Shown: piece by piece, positions 42,323 to 52,900 of the stretch
How the letters are laid out: the number at the start of each line of letters is the position of its first letter
How positions within the stretch are numbered: the stretch's first letter is position 1
NCBI GenBank assembly: GCA_900541835.1
Contig: UQLL01000001.1
Coordinates: 124,001 to 188,000, forward strand
Origin: an uncultured Porphyromonadaceae bacterium
GTDB taxonomy: Bacteria > Bacteroidota > Bacteroidia > Bacteroidales > Muribaculaceae
Length of the DNA stretch: 64,000 nt
Direction of reading: 5' to 3'
Program-made: the position numbers and the translations under genes
The notes under the pieces: model-generated
Databases searched by the model: none
The model's input: the letters and a program-made list of their open reading frames with translations, nothing else
What the model was told of the DNA's origin: nothing

Positions 42323-43371
42323 TTCGCAAACTCATAACCGCCGCAGCCTGCATACTGTCCGCAGTGCCGGCACTCCTGCTCACGGGCTGCGAGCACAAGG
42401 ACCTCTGCTACCACCATCCCCACCAGGTGCGTCTGCGCGTAGTCTTCGACTGGATGGACGCGCCCGACGCCGCCCCCGACGGAATGACCATATACTTCTA
42501 CCCCACCGACGTGGTCGAGGGCCAGAGCGCCGATCCCTACCGCTTCGACTTCGTGGGCCGCGAAGGCGGCGAGATAGAGCTGCCACAGGGCCACTACCGC
42601 GCCATCACCTACAACAACGACACCGAGCTGCTCAACTTCTACGCCATCCCCAGCTTCGAGGACCACTACGCCACCACCCGCCGCGGATCCCTCTTCGAAC
42701 CCATCTACGGCAGCGGCTCCAAGGCCTCCGGCCCGCGCGCCAAGGGCAGCGAGGACGAGGCCATCACCATCACCCCCGACATGCTCTGGGGATGCACCGC
42801 CACCGACATCTACGTCTCCACCACCGGCGTCAGCTACATCTGCGTGCCAGAAAAAGACAAGGACAACTACATCCACGAGCCGGTGGTCAGCAAAGACCAG
42901 GTCATCACCCTCTATCCCCACGAGATGGTCTGCCACTACACCTACGAGATCCGAAACGTCAAGAACATGCAGTACATACAGCAGATGTCCGCCTCCCTGT
43001 CCGGCATGGCCCCGCTGGTGCGCTTCAACGGCGACGAGCTCGGCCGCGAGTGCGTCACCCATCCCGTCGAGACCTTCAAGGCCGGCGCCGACAAGATAGT
43101 AGGCTCCTTCCTCGTCTTCGGCCACCATCCCGACAACACCGCACCGCACCGCATGCTCCTATACGTATGGCTCACCAACGGCGAGAAGATATACTTCGGC
43201 TCCTCGTCGCCCCGCTTCGACGTCACCAACCAAATACACTCCGCGCCCGACAAGCGCCGAGTACACATCATAATAGACGGCCTCGACATCCCCAAGCCCA
43301 TGGGCGACGGCCCCGGCTTCGACCCCTCCGTCGACGACTGGCAGGACGAGGACCACGACATCGAAATCTGA
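42319..43371 (+). CDS. DUF5119 lipoprotein of a fimbrial locus
   Basis: 350 residues. Lipoprotein signal with lipobox LTGC (Cys 24), then EHKDLCYHHPHQVRLRVVFDW, the typical DUF5119 opening. Beta-rich, no catalytic motif. Likely a surface-exposed fimbrial anchor or accessory protein, as with Mfa2/FimB-type proteins, by gene position between DUF3575 and fimbrillin genes. Confidence 0.8.
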   Translation: MIRKLITAAACILSAVPALLLTGCEHKDLCYHHPHQVRLRVVFDWMDAPDAAPDGMTIYFYPTDVVEGQSADPYRFDFVGREGGEIELPQGHYRAITYNNDTELLNFYAIPSFEDHYATTRRGSLFEPIYGSGSKASGPRAKGSEDEAITITPDMLWGCTATDIYVSTTGVSYICVPEKDKDNYIHEPVVSKDQVITLYPHEMVCHYTYEIRNVKNMQYIQQMSASLSGMAPLVRFNGDELGRECVTHPVETFKAGADKIVGSFLVFGHHPDNTAPHRMLLYVWLTNGEKIYFGSSSPRFDVTNQIHSAPDKRRVHIIIDGLDIPKPMGDGPGFDPSVDDWQDEDHDIEI

Positions 43372-43420
43372 CAAGAAATCCACCAAAACAATCTAATTTT
43401 TTCAACCCACCAAAAACATC

Positions 43421-45136
43421 ATGCGACAGAAAACATTTCTCGCAGGCGCCGCAGCAGCGTTGATGCTGACCGCCTGCTCGCAGGACGAGGTGATCAATCA
43501 GCAACAGGAGGGTATCTCCTTCAACGTATCCACCTTGAGCAGCACACGTGCTGCCGATTCCTACTGCAACAACGTACTTCCCCGCTCCTTCAAGGTGTGG
43601 GCCCAGAACACCGACGACGGTTCCGCCTACTTCAGCGGCGACCTCATCGTCAACATGGGCGGCAACCCCGTCAAGTGGGAGAACCAGACCGGCAACCGCT
43701 ACTGGCCCGAGAACAACCTCAACTTCTTCGCCGAAGTCAACGGCGACCAGGAATTCGACTTCAACGGCGGCAATCCCCGCTTCAACAACTTCACCGTAAA
43801 AGATAACGTCACCGAGCAGGTAGACCTCATCTACGCCCAGAAGCTCAACCAGGGCAAGACAACCAACGCCGTCAACCTCAACTTCCGCCACGCCCTCAGC
43901 CAGGTAGCGTTCAAGGCCCGCTGCACCAACCCCAACATCCACGTCGAAGTCAGCGGCGTATCCGTCGGCCACATCGGCAACCGCGCCACCTTCACCTTCC
44001 CCCAGGGCGTCGGCACCGACCAGAACTGGGAAGATCCCGACCACAACGACATCGAGCATGACGTCACCCTGCCCGGCCAGGGCACCTGGACCGACGCACA
44101 ACAGAGCGTCCTCCGCCAGTACGACGTAGCCTTCAGCCCCGTAACCCTCGGAGCTGAGGTCACCAACCTCACCGCACCCGAGGCCAACCACCAGAACGGT
44201 TTTGCAAATGTCCTCACCCTCATTCCCCAGACCGTCAGCGCCTGGAACCCCCAGCAGAAGGGCGCCGACTTCAACGGCGCATACTTCCTGGTGAAGTGCA
44301 AGATCTACAACGTGGCCGGCAGCGAATTCAACCCCGCCACCGACAAAGTCCTCTACAACGGCAACGCCGCCATCCCCGTCTCCATAGACTGGAAGCAGGG
44401 CAAGCGCTACATCTACACCTTCACCTTCAACAACGGCAACGGCGGCTGGACTCCCAACCCCGACGATCCCAAGCCCGTCCTCACCGCCATCGACTACAGC
44501 GTCAGCGTCGATGACTTCGTGCCCGTGGACGGCGGAGACAACGACATGAACGGCGACGGCAACGAGACCACCTATAACTACCGCCTGCTCTACGACGGCA
44601 ACGCACAGGGCGTCACCAACATCCCCGCCGCCCAGACCTACTCAGGCAAGGAGACCATCCACGAGTTCACCGTATCCTCCACCGTGCCCGTGCGCGAAGG
44701 CTACACCTTCAAGGGCTGGGCCGAGCTCCCCGCAGGCAACGTAGCCTACACCGCCGGCAACCCCGTCACCGTCACCAGCACCGCTCCCGCCAAGACCCTC
44801 TACGCCGTCTGGGAGCAGAAGCCCGTCGAGACCCTCTACACCCTCGACTTCAGCGGTAACCAGCCCGGCCAGATCGTGCCCGAAGGCATTCCCGCCAAGC
44901 TCACCGCCAAGGTCACCGGCGACAGCTACGAGTTCACCGTGCCCTCCGCCGCCCCCACCTGCGGCAACTGGAAGTTCATGGGCTGGGCCGACGCCGCCGA
45001 CTCCACAAAGGCGAAATACCAGGCCGGCGACAAGATCACCGTCACCAAGTCCGCTCCCTACAAGACCATCTACGCCATCTGGGGCACCAAGACCACCGGC
45101 GGCGGCGCAGGCGGCGGCACAGGCACCGACTGGTAA
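43421..45136 (+). CDS. Fimbrillin-family lipoprotein with C-terminal Listeria-Bacteroides repeats
   Basis: 571 residues. Lipobox LTAC (Cys 19); fimbrillin-like (Mfa-like) N-terminal domain with FNVSTLSSTRA, an Arg cleavage site as used by Rgp-type maturation, and RHALSQVAFKA. After about residue 395 come two InlB/flg_new-type repeats (YTFKGWAEL...LYAVWE; WKFMGWADA...IYAIWG), then a Gly-rich tail. A fimbrial subunit or tip protein exported as a lipoprotein. Second of the operon's surface genes; 88 bases separate it from the next. Confidence 0.85.
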   Translation: MRQKTFLAGAAAALMLTACSQDEVINQQQEGISFNVSTLSSTRAADSYCNNVLPRSFKVWAQNTDDGSAYFSGDLIVNMGGNPVKWENQTGNRYWPENNLNFFAEVNGDQEFDFNGGNPRFNNFTVKDNVTEQVDLIYAQKLNQGKTTNAVNLNFRHALSQVAFKARCTNPNIHVEVSGVSVGHIGNRATFTFPQGVGTDQNWEDPDHNDIEHDVTLPGQGTWTDAQQSVLRQYDVAFSPVTLGAEVTNLTAPEANHQNGFANVLTLIPQTVSAWNPQQKGADFNGAYFLVKCKIYNVAGSEFNPATDKVLYNGNAAIPVSIDWKQGKRYIYTFTFNNGNGGWTPNPDDPKPVLTAIDYSVSVDDFVPVDGGDNDMNGDGNETTYNYRLLYDGNAQGVTNIPAAQTYSGKETIHEFTVSSTVPVREGYTFKGWAELPAGNVAYTAGNPVTVTSTAPAKTLYAVWEQKPVETLYTLDFSGNQPGQIVPEGIPAKLTAKVTGDSYEFTVPSAAPTCGNWKFMGWADAADSTKAKYQAGDKITVTKSAPYKTIYAIWGTKTTGGGAGGGTGTDW

Positions 45137-45153
45137 TCCCTAATAGCGCCTCT

Positions 45154-45198
45154 AAGGTCCTTAATGACCTTGAAGATCTTAGAGACCTTAAAGACCTT
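45154..45198. repeat. GACCTTA-iterated inverted repeat
   Basis: AAGGTCCTTAA and TTAAAGACCTT (one mismatch) flank further AAGGTC/GACCTT words. It fills the gap between the two fimbrillin genes and may tune their relative expression. Confidence 0.6.
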
Positions 45199-45224
45199 AT
45201 TCAAAAAAACAATCAAGCAAGACA

Positions 45225-47201
45225 ATGAAAAAATACACATATCTGCTCGGCGCCCTGGCCTGCTTCGCACTGCTGGCAGGCTGCTCGGCCGACCAGGACT
45301 TCCCCGCCGTCGAAGGCAAAGTGCGCATGAGCGTCAAAGTCGGCCGCCAGCAAATCGCCGACGCCCTCACCCGCATCACCATCGACGAGCAGGAGGGCGA
45401 CCTCGTCTGCAACTGGGCAGCCGGCGACCGCCTACTGGTAGTCAACGCAGCCGGCAAGAACGTCGGCTACATGGAGCTCGCACAGGGCGAGGAAAACAAG
45501 AACTTCTCACAGTTCGACGGCTACCTCGTGCTCCCCGAGGGCGAACAGACACTCAACTTCTTCTACCTCGGCAAGACCGACGTCAAGAACTACCCCGAGA
45601 CGGCCGGCAAATACGTGCTCGACATGACCAGCCAGGCTGGCAAGATAGCCAACCTCGGCGACTACGACATGCTCAGCAGCCAGGTCAAAGTCAACGTCGC
45701 CGACGGCTGGGCCTATTCCGACGACCTCAGCCTGCAGCGCCGCATCGCCTTCGCTCACTTCCAGCTCCAGATGCCCGACGGCGTCACCCTCGCCGACGAG
45801 AACGTCACCATCACCGGCCAGGGCGTCTACTCCAAGGGCACCTACGATCTGACCACCATGGCCACCACCATGACGCGCGGCACCATGACCGTGCCTGCCA
45901 ACGGCGGCGACTTCTACATCGACCTCCTGCCCGGCAGTGACGTCACCCCCATATTCGCCGTCACCGTAGGTGGCGTGGAGTATGAAGGCACCCTCACCCC
46001 CAAGGACATCCAGGCCTCCATGTTCCTGCGCAAGGGCCACCAGCAGGGCGTCCCCGTGCAGATGTTCCGCAAGGGCGGCAACGTCGACCACTCCCTCAAT
46101 CCCCTGGCCAAGTGGGCCGAGAGCAACCTCGTGTTCGACAAGTCGAGCCGCACCAGCCGCGAGACCGGTGTAGCCACTACTCCCGGCAGCCTCTATCAGT
46201 GGGGCCGCAACACCGGCTTTGCCGACTACAAGGCAGCCATGGGCGAATACAGAGACAATAACGGCACTTATGCATATGGCACATATAACAGATCATATGT
46301 AGCCAGTGAAGGTTTCTGGGGTTCTCCAGCCAATGGTGATGATATAGTCTCAAGCAAATATACATCATTAGATGTATTACAATATTTCTGGGACCGATTC
46401 TTCATCGGAGACTGCTCCATAGCAAGCAGCGGCACCGGCATCACCGGTGACGGCGACTACTGGCGTCCTGCATTCGGCGACGGCTCCGGCGACTGGAATG
46501 CCCGTGCCGCCAAGCTGAACTTCCCCGATGTGCTCGCACCCGAAGGCTATCGCCTGCCGACTCGCGCCGACTTCAGGAAAATCTTCCCCAAAGATGGCAT
46601 CAACTCCTCAGATAACCTTTCTTCTGTTCTGACAAGCGAGAAATACAAATGGGGTGAACTACGTGATTTGGACGGTGGCCACAAGTATGCCATCCGCTGG
46701 TTGCTGACAACCATCAACGGCATCCGCAATATGCACATAGAATGCCTGATGGTGCGTGACAACTTCACCACTGCTGAACTTAAGAACATCGACTGGACTG
46801 CCAAAGAGGTAGTGAAGCGTGACTTCCCGGCCACCGGTGCCATCGAAGCCTACACACATCAGCATGTGAGTGTAATCGGCAACGACTACCAGTATATGCC
46901 CGTAGTTCGTCCTATGCCTTACGGCACCTGGACAGCCAGCATGCTGGCATGGCCAAGTCAGGTCAATGCTCAGACATGGTCCATGAAATACATCAATATC
47001 GTTGACGCAGGCAAGACTTACGAAGGCGGATACTGGTGTGCCGATGAGACCGTGCCCGAAATCAGCAACGGCTGGAGAATGATTTTCCGTTTCCGTGACA
47101 ATACCGGCAACTTCGGTTCCTACAACACCATCTCACTGTTCGGAGCATCCGCCTGCCCAGCACAGAATGCCTGTGCTGTGCGCTGCGTAGTCGCCGACTA
47201 A
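45225..47201 (+). CDS. Fimbrillin-like lipoprotein with FISUMP-type C-terminus
   Basis: 658 residues. Lipobox LAGC (Cys 20); N-terminal fimbrillin-like part (DEQEGDLVCNWAAGDRLLV; RIAFAHFQLQMP) to about residue 285. The rest (LYQWGRNTGF, GYRLPTRADFRKIFP, AVRCVVAD) is like the Fibrobacter-succinogenes-paralogous (FISUMP) C-terminal domains of cell-surface adhesins. DNA of about 46240-46420 has clearly lower GC than the rest, hinting at module exchange. Probably a fimbrial tip or adhesin. Confidence 0.75.
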   Translation: MKKYTYLLGALACFALLAGCSADQDFPAVEGKVRMSVKVGRQQIADALTRITIDEQEGDLVCNWAAGDRLLVVNAAGKNVGYMELAQGEENKNFSQFDGYLVLPEGEQTLNFFYLGKTDVKNYPETAGKYVLDMTSQAGKIANLGDYDMLSSQVKVNVADGWAYSDDLSLQRRIAFAHFQLQMPDGVTLADENVTITGQGVYSKGTYDLTTMATTMTRGTMTVPANGGDFYIDLLPGSDVTPIFAVTVGGVEYEGTLTPKDIQASMFLRKGHQQGVPVQMFRKGGNVDHSLNPLAKWAESNLVFDKSSRTSRETGVATTPGSLYQWGRNTGFADYKAAMGEYRDNNGTYAYGTYNRSYVASEGFWGSPANGDDIVSSKYTSLDVLQYFWDRFFIGDCSIASSGTGITGDGDYWRPAFGDGSGDWNARAAKLNFPDVLAPEGYRLPTRADFRKIFPKDGINSSDNLSSVLTSEKYKWGELRDLDGGHKYAIRWLLTTINGIRNMHIECLMVRDNFTTAELKNIDWTAKEVVKRDFPATGAIEAYTHQHVSVIGNDYQYMPVVRPMPYGTWTASMLAWPSQVNAQTWSMKYINIVDAGKTYEGGYWCADETVPEISNGWRMIFRFRDNTGNFGSYNTISLFGASACPAQNACAVRCVVAD

Positions 47202-47222
47202 TCTCCCACCCTCCCATACACC

Positions 47223-47253
47223 AAGTCGCAGACGCTCCCGGCGCCTGCGGCTT
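47223..47253 (+). terminator. Terminator of the fimbrial operon
   Basis: AAGTCGCAG / CTGCGGCTT (9 bp with one G-U) followed by CATTTATTTAT. Confidence 0.65.
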
Positions 47254-47273
47254 CATTTATTTATCACACTATT

Positions 47274-47294
47274 GGATGCACGGACCATGCGTCC
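47274..47294. repeat. GGATGCA-TGCGTCC palindrome
   Basis: GGATGCA, CGGACCA, TGCGTCC; an imperfect member of the GGACGCACC palindrome family, between fimbrial genes and the invertase. Confidence 0.5.
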
Positions 47295-47395
47295 GAACGT
47301 CCACACGAACCCACTGTCGCGAGTCTTGCTGCATCCCCTGCCAAACAACACATATATATTACATGGCTACCCCATTTTTATACAAAAAAACGAAA

Positions 47396-48073
47396 ATGAC
47401 ATACGGATACATCAGAGTGAGCAGCGACCGGCAGACCGTGGAGAACCAGCGCTTCGAGATCAACAACTTCTGCCGCCGCGAGGGCCTGCACATCGACGGC
47501 TGGATCGAAGAAACCATCTCCGGCACCAAGACATACACCAAGCGGGAACTCGGCAAGCTCCTGCGGCACATCGGCCCGGGCGACCTCATCATCTGCGCCG
47601 AGCTGTCGCGCTTAGGCCGTAACCTGTTCATGATAATGGAGATTCTCAACATCTGCATGACCAAAGAGGCAAAAGTATGGACCATCAAGGACAACTACCG
47701 CCTTGGCGACGACATCCAGAGCAAAGTCCTGGCCTTCGCCTTCGGCCTCTCCGCCGAGATCGAGCGCAACCTCATCTCCCAGCGAACCCGCGAGGCCCTG
47801 GCCCGCAAACGCTCCGAGGGCGTCGTGCTCGGCCGACCCCGCGGACGCCGCACCGCCCCCGAGAAACACAAGCTCCACCACAAACAGACCCTCATCCGCA
47901 AGCTCATTGCCGAGGGCACCTCCCGCCGCCAGATAGCCCGCGTCTGCCACGTCGACCGCAACACCCTCGCCCGCTTCCTCCGCGACCGCCCCCACCTGCT
48001 GGACCCCGACAAACAAGCGACATCAAATAAAAGGCATCGGCTGGCGTTATTCCGAGAGAAAAGAGAGTTATGA
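47396..48073 (+). CDS. Serine recombinase, Mpi-type DNA invertase
   Basis: 225 residues from ATG 47396 (MTYGYIRVSSDRQTVENQ). The catalytic Ser is residue 9 or 10 of the resolvase domain (YIRVSSDRQ), with conserved Arg residues in LSRLGRNL; the E-helix (IQSKVLAFAFGLSAEIERNLISQRTREAL) and a C-terminal helix-turn-helix (SRRQIARVCHVDRNTLARFL) are complete. Mpi of Bacteroides fragilis flips many promoters. Position after a fimbrial operon suggests phase variation of surface genes, though no flanking inverted repeats were seen. It overlaps the GNAT gene by 4 bases. Confidence 0.9.
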   Translation: MTYGYIRVSSDRQTVENQRFEINNFCRREGLHIDGWIEETISGTKTYTKRELGKLLRHIGPGDLIICAELSRLGRNLFMIMEILNICMTKEAKVWTIKDNYRLGDDIQSKVLAFAFGLSAEIERNLISQRTREALARKRSEGVVLGRPRGRRTAPEKHKLHHKQTLIRKLIAEGTSRRQIARVCHVDRNTLARFLRDRPHLLDPDKQATSNKRHRLALFREKREL

Positions 48074-48564
48074 TACGAAACGTGACATCGGCAGATGCGC
48101 AGGCCATCTGCGACATCTACAACCCCTACATCGAGCGAACCACCGTCAGCTTCGAGACGGAGCCACTGACAGTCGTACAGATGAGCGACAGGATCGAGGC
48201 CATCAGCGCCGAATATCCCTACCTGGTGCACGAGACAGACGGCCAGGTGGACGGCTATGCCTACGTCAGCCGCTTCGCCGAGCGCGCCGCCTACGACGGC
48301 ACCGTCGACTTTTCCATCTACCTCGCGCCGCGGGCACATGGCAGAGGAGTGGGCAGGCGGCTCACCGCAGCCCTCCTGGCCGAATGCCGCCGCATAGGCT
48401 ACCGCACCGTCATAGCACACGTAGTGGCCGACAACGCGCCCTCCATGCGCTTCCACGACGCCTTGGGCTTCCAGGAGCGCGGCCGCCTCCTCGGCGTAGG
48501 CAGGAAATTCGGGCGCCTCCTCGACGTCGTCTATTTCCAGTACGACCTGCAACAGGGCATCTAA
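48070..48564 (+). CDS. GNAT N-acetyltransferase, phosphinothricin-acetyltransferase type
   Basis: 164 residues. Acetyl-CoA motif A (YLAPRAHGRGVGRRLTAALL) and the family features NPYIERTTVSFETEP and NAPSMRFHDALGFQERG match Pat/Bar-like enzymes that acetylate amino-acid analogues. Actual substrate unknown. Translationally coupled to the invertase gene (ATGA). Confidence 0.87.
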   Translation: MIRNVTSADAQAICDIYNPYIERTTVSFETEPLTVVQMSDRIEAISAEYPYLVHETDGQVDGYAYVSRFAERAAYDGTVDFSIYLAPRAHGRGVGRRLTAALLAECRRIGYRTVIAHVVADNAPSMRFHDALGFQERGRLLGVGRKFGRLLDVVYFQYDLQQGI

Positions 48565-48655
48565 AACCAAAAGACCCGCAGGATTGTATCATAATATGGA
48601 GACAAAAAAATTCGGCCAAAAACTCAAAAAGTACTTTCGTTACCAAAATAATTTG

Positions 48656-48663
48656 TAACTTTG
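48656..48663 (+). promoter_or_regulatory. -7 element TAACTTTG of the RND efflux operon
   Basis: Consensus -7 box, 80 bases before the ATG at 48743; -33 box unclear. Confidence 0.6.
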
Positions 48664-48742
48664 CACCCGGAAAAGAATGTGCCTGCACCGGTACAGTCGA
48701 AAAACACCCTGTAGGAAACAACAAAAACACGATAATAGAAGT

Positions 48743-49897
48743 ATGAAAAAGAACTGGCTAAGCATGGCTGCTGTGTGCCTGAGCGTCGCCGCCCTGACGG
48801 GCTGCGGCAAGAAGGACCAGCAGCAACAGCAGCAGACCCCCGAGCTGGCGGTGATGACCGTAGGCGAGGAGGACGCCACTCTGCAGACCGGCTACCCCGC
48901 CACGCTGCGCGGGACCAATGACGTCGAAATCCGCCCGCAGATCCAGGGCTTCATTACACAGGTATGCGTGCAGGAGGGCCAGAACGTGAGCCGCGGCCAG
49001 GTACTCTTCCGCATCGACCAGGTCCAGCTACAGGCCGCAGTCGACGCCGCCAAGGCCCAGGTCAGCCAGGCCCGCGCCGCCGTCGACGTGGCACAAGCCA
49101 ACGTCAACACCCAGAACACCAACTGTTCCAACTCCAAGCTCCTGCTGAGCCAGAACATCATCGCCCCCACGGCCTACCAGCTCAGCGTCGACGCCCTCAA
49201 CGCCGCCAAGGCCCAGCTCAACCAGGCCCGCGCCGCCCTGGCCTCGGCCAACGCACAGCTCGTGTCGGCCCAGAAGAACCTCTCCTACTCCACCGTCACC
49301 GCCCCCACTTCCGGCATCGTCGGCACACTCGACTATAAGGAAGGCGCGCTCGTGTCGCCCCAGACGCTGCTGACCGTGCTCAGCAACAACGGCGAGATAG
49401 AAGCCAACTTCTCCATGAACGAGAAAGAGCTCATCGCCCTTACCGACAACGGCAACCGCACCGTGGCCCAGGCCATCAAGGCCATGCCCGAGGTGTCGCT
49501 CAAGCTCGCCAACGGAGAGGTATACCCCTACAAGGGCCGCATCAATAGCGTCAGCGGCGTGCTTGACCAGCAGACTGGCGCCGCACGCTTCATAGCCGTC
49601 TTCCCCAACCCCAACGGCCTTCTCCACTCCGGCAACTCCGCCGAGGTCCTCATCCCCAACCTCCGCCCGCAAGCCATCCAGATTCCCCAGAAAGCCACCA
49701 CCGAGATCCAGGACATGAAGTTCGTCTTCGTCATAGACAAGAACAACATGGCCCACCGAGTGCCCATCACCGTGGCCGACCAGAACAACGGCCAGACCTA
49801 CATCGTGACCTCCGGCCTCAACCCCGGCGACGTCATCGCCACCGAAGGCGTGGGCTTCACCCTCAAGGACAGCCTCATCATCAAACCCAAGCGCTAA
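48743..49897 (+). CDS. RND efflux periplasmic adaptor (AcrA/MexA type)
   Basis: 384 residues from ATG 48743. Lipobox LTGC (Cys 21), so a periplasmic lipoprotein. Lipoyl/barrel-sandwich halves (VEIRPQIQGFITQVCVQEGQNV; SYSTVTAPTSGIVG) enclose an alpha-hairpin (about 85-155); beta-barrel and membrane-proximal domains follow. It links the inner-membrane pump to the TolC-like channel encoded downstream. Confidence 0.93.
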   Translation: MKKNWLSMAAVCLSVAALTGCGKKDQQQQQQTPELAVMTVGEEDATLQTGYPATLRGTNDVEIRPQIQGFITQVCVQEGQNVSRGQVLFRIDQVQLQAAVDAAKAQVSQARAAVDVAQANVNTQNTNCSNSKLLLSQNIIAPTAYQLSVDALNAAKAQLNQARAALASANAQLVSAQKNLSYSTVTAPTSGIVGTLDYKEGALVSPQTLLTVLSNNGEIEANFSMNEKELIALTDNGNRTVAQAIKAMPEVSLKLANGEVYPYKGRINSVSGVLDQQTGAARFIAVFPNPNGLLHSGNSAEVLIPNLRPQAIQIPQKATTEIQDMKFVFVIDKNNMAHRVPITVADQNNGQTYIVTSGLNPGDVIATEGVGFTLKDSLIIKPKR

Positions 49898-49952
49898 AAT
49901 TAAAGGGAGGCGCGGCCGACACAGCCGGGTCCTCCTTCTGATTTCGTAAAGC

Positions 49953-52900
49953 ATGAACATATCAAACTTCATAAAAAGGCCCGTACTCAGCACCGTAATC
50001 TCTATCTTCATAGTGATTTTCGGCATCCTGGGACTGGTGTCGCTGCCCATCGAGCAGTACCCTGACATCGCGCCTCCGACCATCCGCGTCTCCACCACCT
50101 ACACCGGCGCCAACGCCGAGACGGTGCTGAAGTCCGTCATCACCCCAATCGAGGAGCAGATCAACGGTGCCGAAGGCATGGACTACATGTACTCGTCGGC
50201 CGCCAACAACGGCTCCGCCGAAATCACCGTCTACTTCAAGCCGGGCCGCGACCCGGACATGGCCGCCGTCGACGTGCAGAACCGCGTCTCCAAGGCATCC
50301 TCGCAGCTCCCCTCCGAGGTAAACCAGGTGGGCGTCATCACCCAGAAGCGCCAGTCGTCGATGCTGATGGTAATGAGCCTCTACTCGCCCGACAACCAGT
50401 ACAGCTCCGAGTTCATCGACAACTACATGTCAATCAACATCGTGCCGCAGATAAAGCGCGTCAACGGCGTCGGCGACGCCATGAGCTTCGGCGCCGACTA
50501 CTCCATGCGCATCTGGCTCAAGCCAGAGGTGATGGCCCAGTACGGCCTGATGCCCGGCGACATCTCCGCCGTCATGGCAGAGCAGAACGTCGAGGCGGCA
50601 CCCGGCGCCTTCGGCGAGCATGGCAACCAGAGCTTCGAGTACTCCATGCGCTTCACCGGCCGCCTGGAGGACGCCGAGCAATTCCGCAACATCGTCGTCA
50701 AGGCACTCCCCGACGGCCAGATACTGCGCCTGGGCGACGTCGCCGACATCGAGCTCGGGCGACTCAGCTACGGCTTCGCCAACACCCAGAACGGCAAGAC
50801 GGCCACCTCCTGCATCATCTTCCAGTCCGCCGGCTCCAACGCCACGCAGGTAATCGAGGAACTGGAGAAGAACATGGAACAGTGGCGCAAGGACCTCCCC
50901 AAGGGCCTGATCCTCTCCACCACCCTCAACGTCAACGACTTCCTGTTCGCATCCATCCACGAGGTCATCAAGACCCTGCTCGAAGCCTTCGTGCTCGTGT
51001 TCCTGGTGGTGTTCGTCTTCCTGCAGGACTTCCGCTCCACCCTCATCCCGCTGATTGCCATCCCCGTGGCCCTCATCGGCACATTCTTCCTTCTGTACAT
51101 CTTCGGCTTCTCGCTGAACCTGCTCACCCTCTCCGCCCTCGTGTTGGCGATCGCGATTGTGGTGGACGACGCGATAGTGGTGGTCGAGGCGGTGCATGCC
51201 AAGCTCGACCAGGGGTACACCTCCGCAAGGCAGGCCGCCATCGACGCCATGGCCGAGATCACATCGGCCCTAATCTCCATCACCCTGGTCATGATGCTGG
51301 TGTTCATCCCGGTATCCTTCATGCCTGGCACCTCGGGCGTCTTCTACCGCCAGTTCGGCCTGACCATGGCCATGGCCATCGGCCTGTCGGCCATCAACGC
51401 ACTCACCCTCTCGCCCGCCCTGTGCGCCCTCTTCCTCAAGCCGCATAAGAAAGAAGACGGCGAGGAGGCCGGCCTCGGCGAGCGCGTAAAAGACGCCTAC
51501 TCCGCCGCAGGGGCAGCCGCCAAGCAGGTCGTGAAGAAACGCTTCCACTTCCCTCCCTTCGTCACCGGCATCGCCCTGGTCGTGGCCGTCGTCTGCCTCG
51601 TGCTCGGCTGGTACACCCCGCATCCCGCCTGGAAGCTCATCATCAGCTGCGGCTTCGCACTGATAGCCGTCATAGGCATCTTCCAGCGCTCCTTCATCGA
51701 CGCATTCAACCGCGTCTTCGACAAGGTACTCAGCGGTTACCGCAAGCTCACCGGGTGGTTCGTGCACCACAAGTGGATTTCGCTGGGCATCACCGCCGTG
51801 TGCATCGCCATGCTCGTATGGCTGATGAACATAACCCCCTCGGGCATGGTTCCCGACGAGGACACCGGCACCATCATGGCGGCCGTCAACATGCCCCCGG
51901 GCACCTCCATGGAGCGCACCAAGAAGGTGATGGACACCATCGACTCCATCGCCGGTTCCATCCCCGCCATCAAGGACCGCACCGCCATCACCGGCTACAG
52001 CTTCATGGGCGGCCAGGGCAGCTCCTACGGCTCGTTCATCATCAAGCTCAAGCCCTGGGACGACCGCGACCCCAAGACCGAAAGCGCCGACGCCGTGCTC
52101 GGACAGCTGTACATGATGTCCGGCCAGGCAGTCAAGGACGGACAGGCTTTCTTCTTCAAGCCTCCCATGATCACCGGCTACTCGGCCACCAACGGCTTCG
52201 AGGTCAAGCTACAGGATAAGACCGGCGGCAAGCTCGACGACTTCTTCACCATCTACCAGAACTTCATCGCCCAGCTCAACGCCCGCCCCGAAGTGGCAGC
52301 CGCCTACTCCACCTTCAACCCCACCTTTCCCCAGTACCTGGTGGAGATTGACGTGGCCCGCGTCAAGCAGGCCGGCCTCACCCAATCGGCCGTGCTACAG
52401 GCACTCCAGGGCTACTACGGCGGCATGTACATCTCCAACTTCAACAAGTTCGGCAAGCTGTACCGCGTCATGATGCAGGCCAATCCAGAGTCCCGCGTCA
52501 GCCCCGAGACCCTCAAGCAGGTGAAAGTGCGCAACGGCAACGAGATGGCGCCCATCGACAACTTCGTCAAGCTCACCCGCGTATACGGCCCGGACGTCAT
52601 CAACCGCTTCAACATGTACACGTCCATCGCCGTCACCGGCAACCCGGCACCGGGCTATTCCTCGAGCCAGGCCTTGCAGGCAGTCGAGGAAGTGGCCGCA
52701 CAGACCCTGCCCACCGGCTACGGCTTCGAGTACTCCGGCCTCGCCCGCGAGGAGGCATCCGGATCGGGCGGCGGACAGACCGCAATGGTGTTCGGCCTCG
52801 TGCTCCTGTTCGTGTACCTCATCCTCTGCGCGCAGTACGAGAGCTACTCCCTGCCATGGGCCGTGATCCTGTCCGTACCCTTCGGCCTGATGGGCACCTT

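Noticed and set aside
46000..47201. Diversity-generating retroelement target
   Set aside because: No reverse transcriptase, no template repeat and no avd-type gene in the window.
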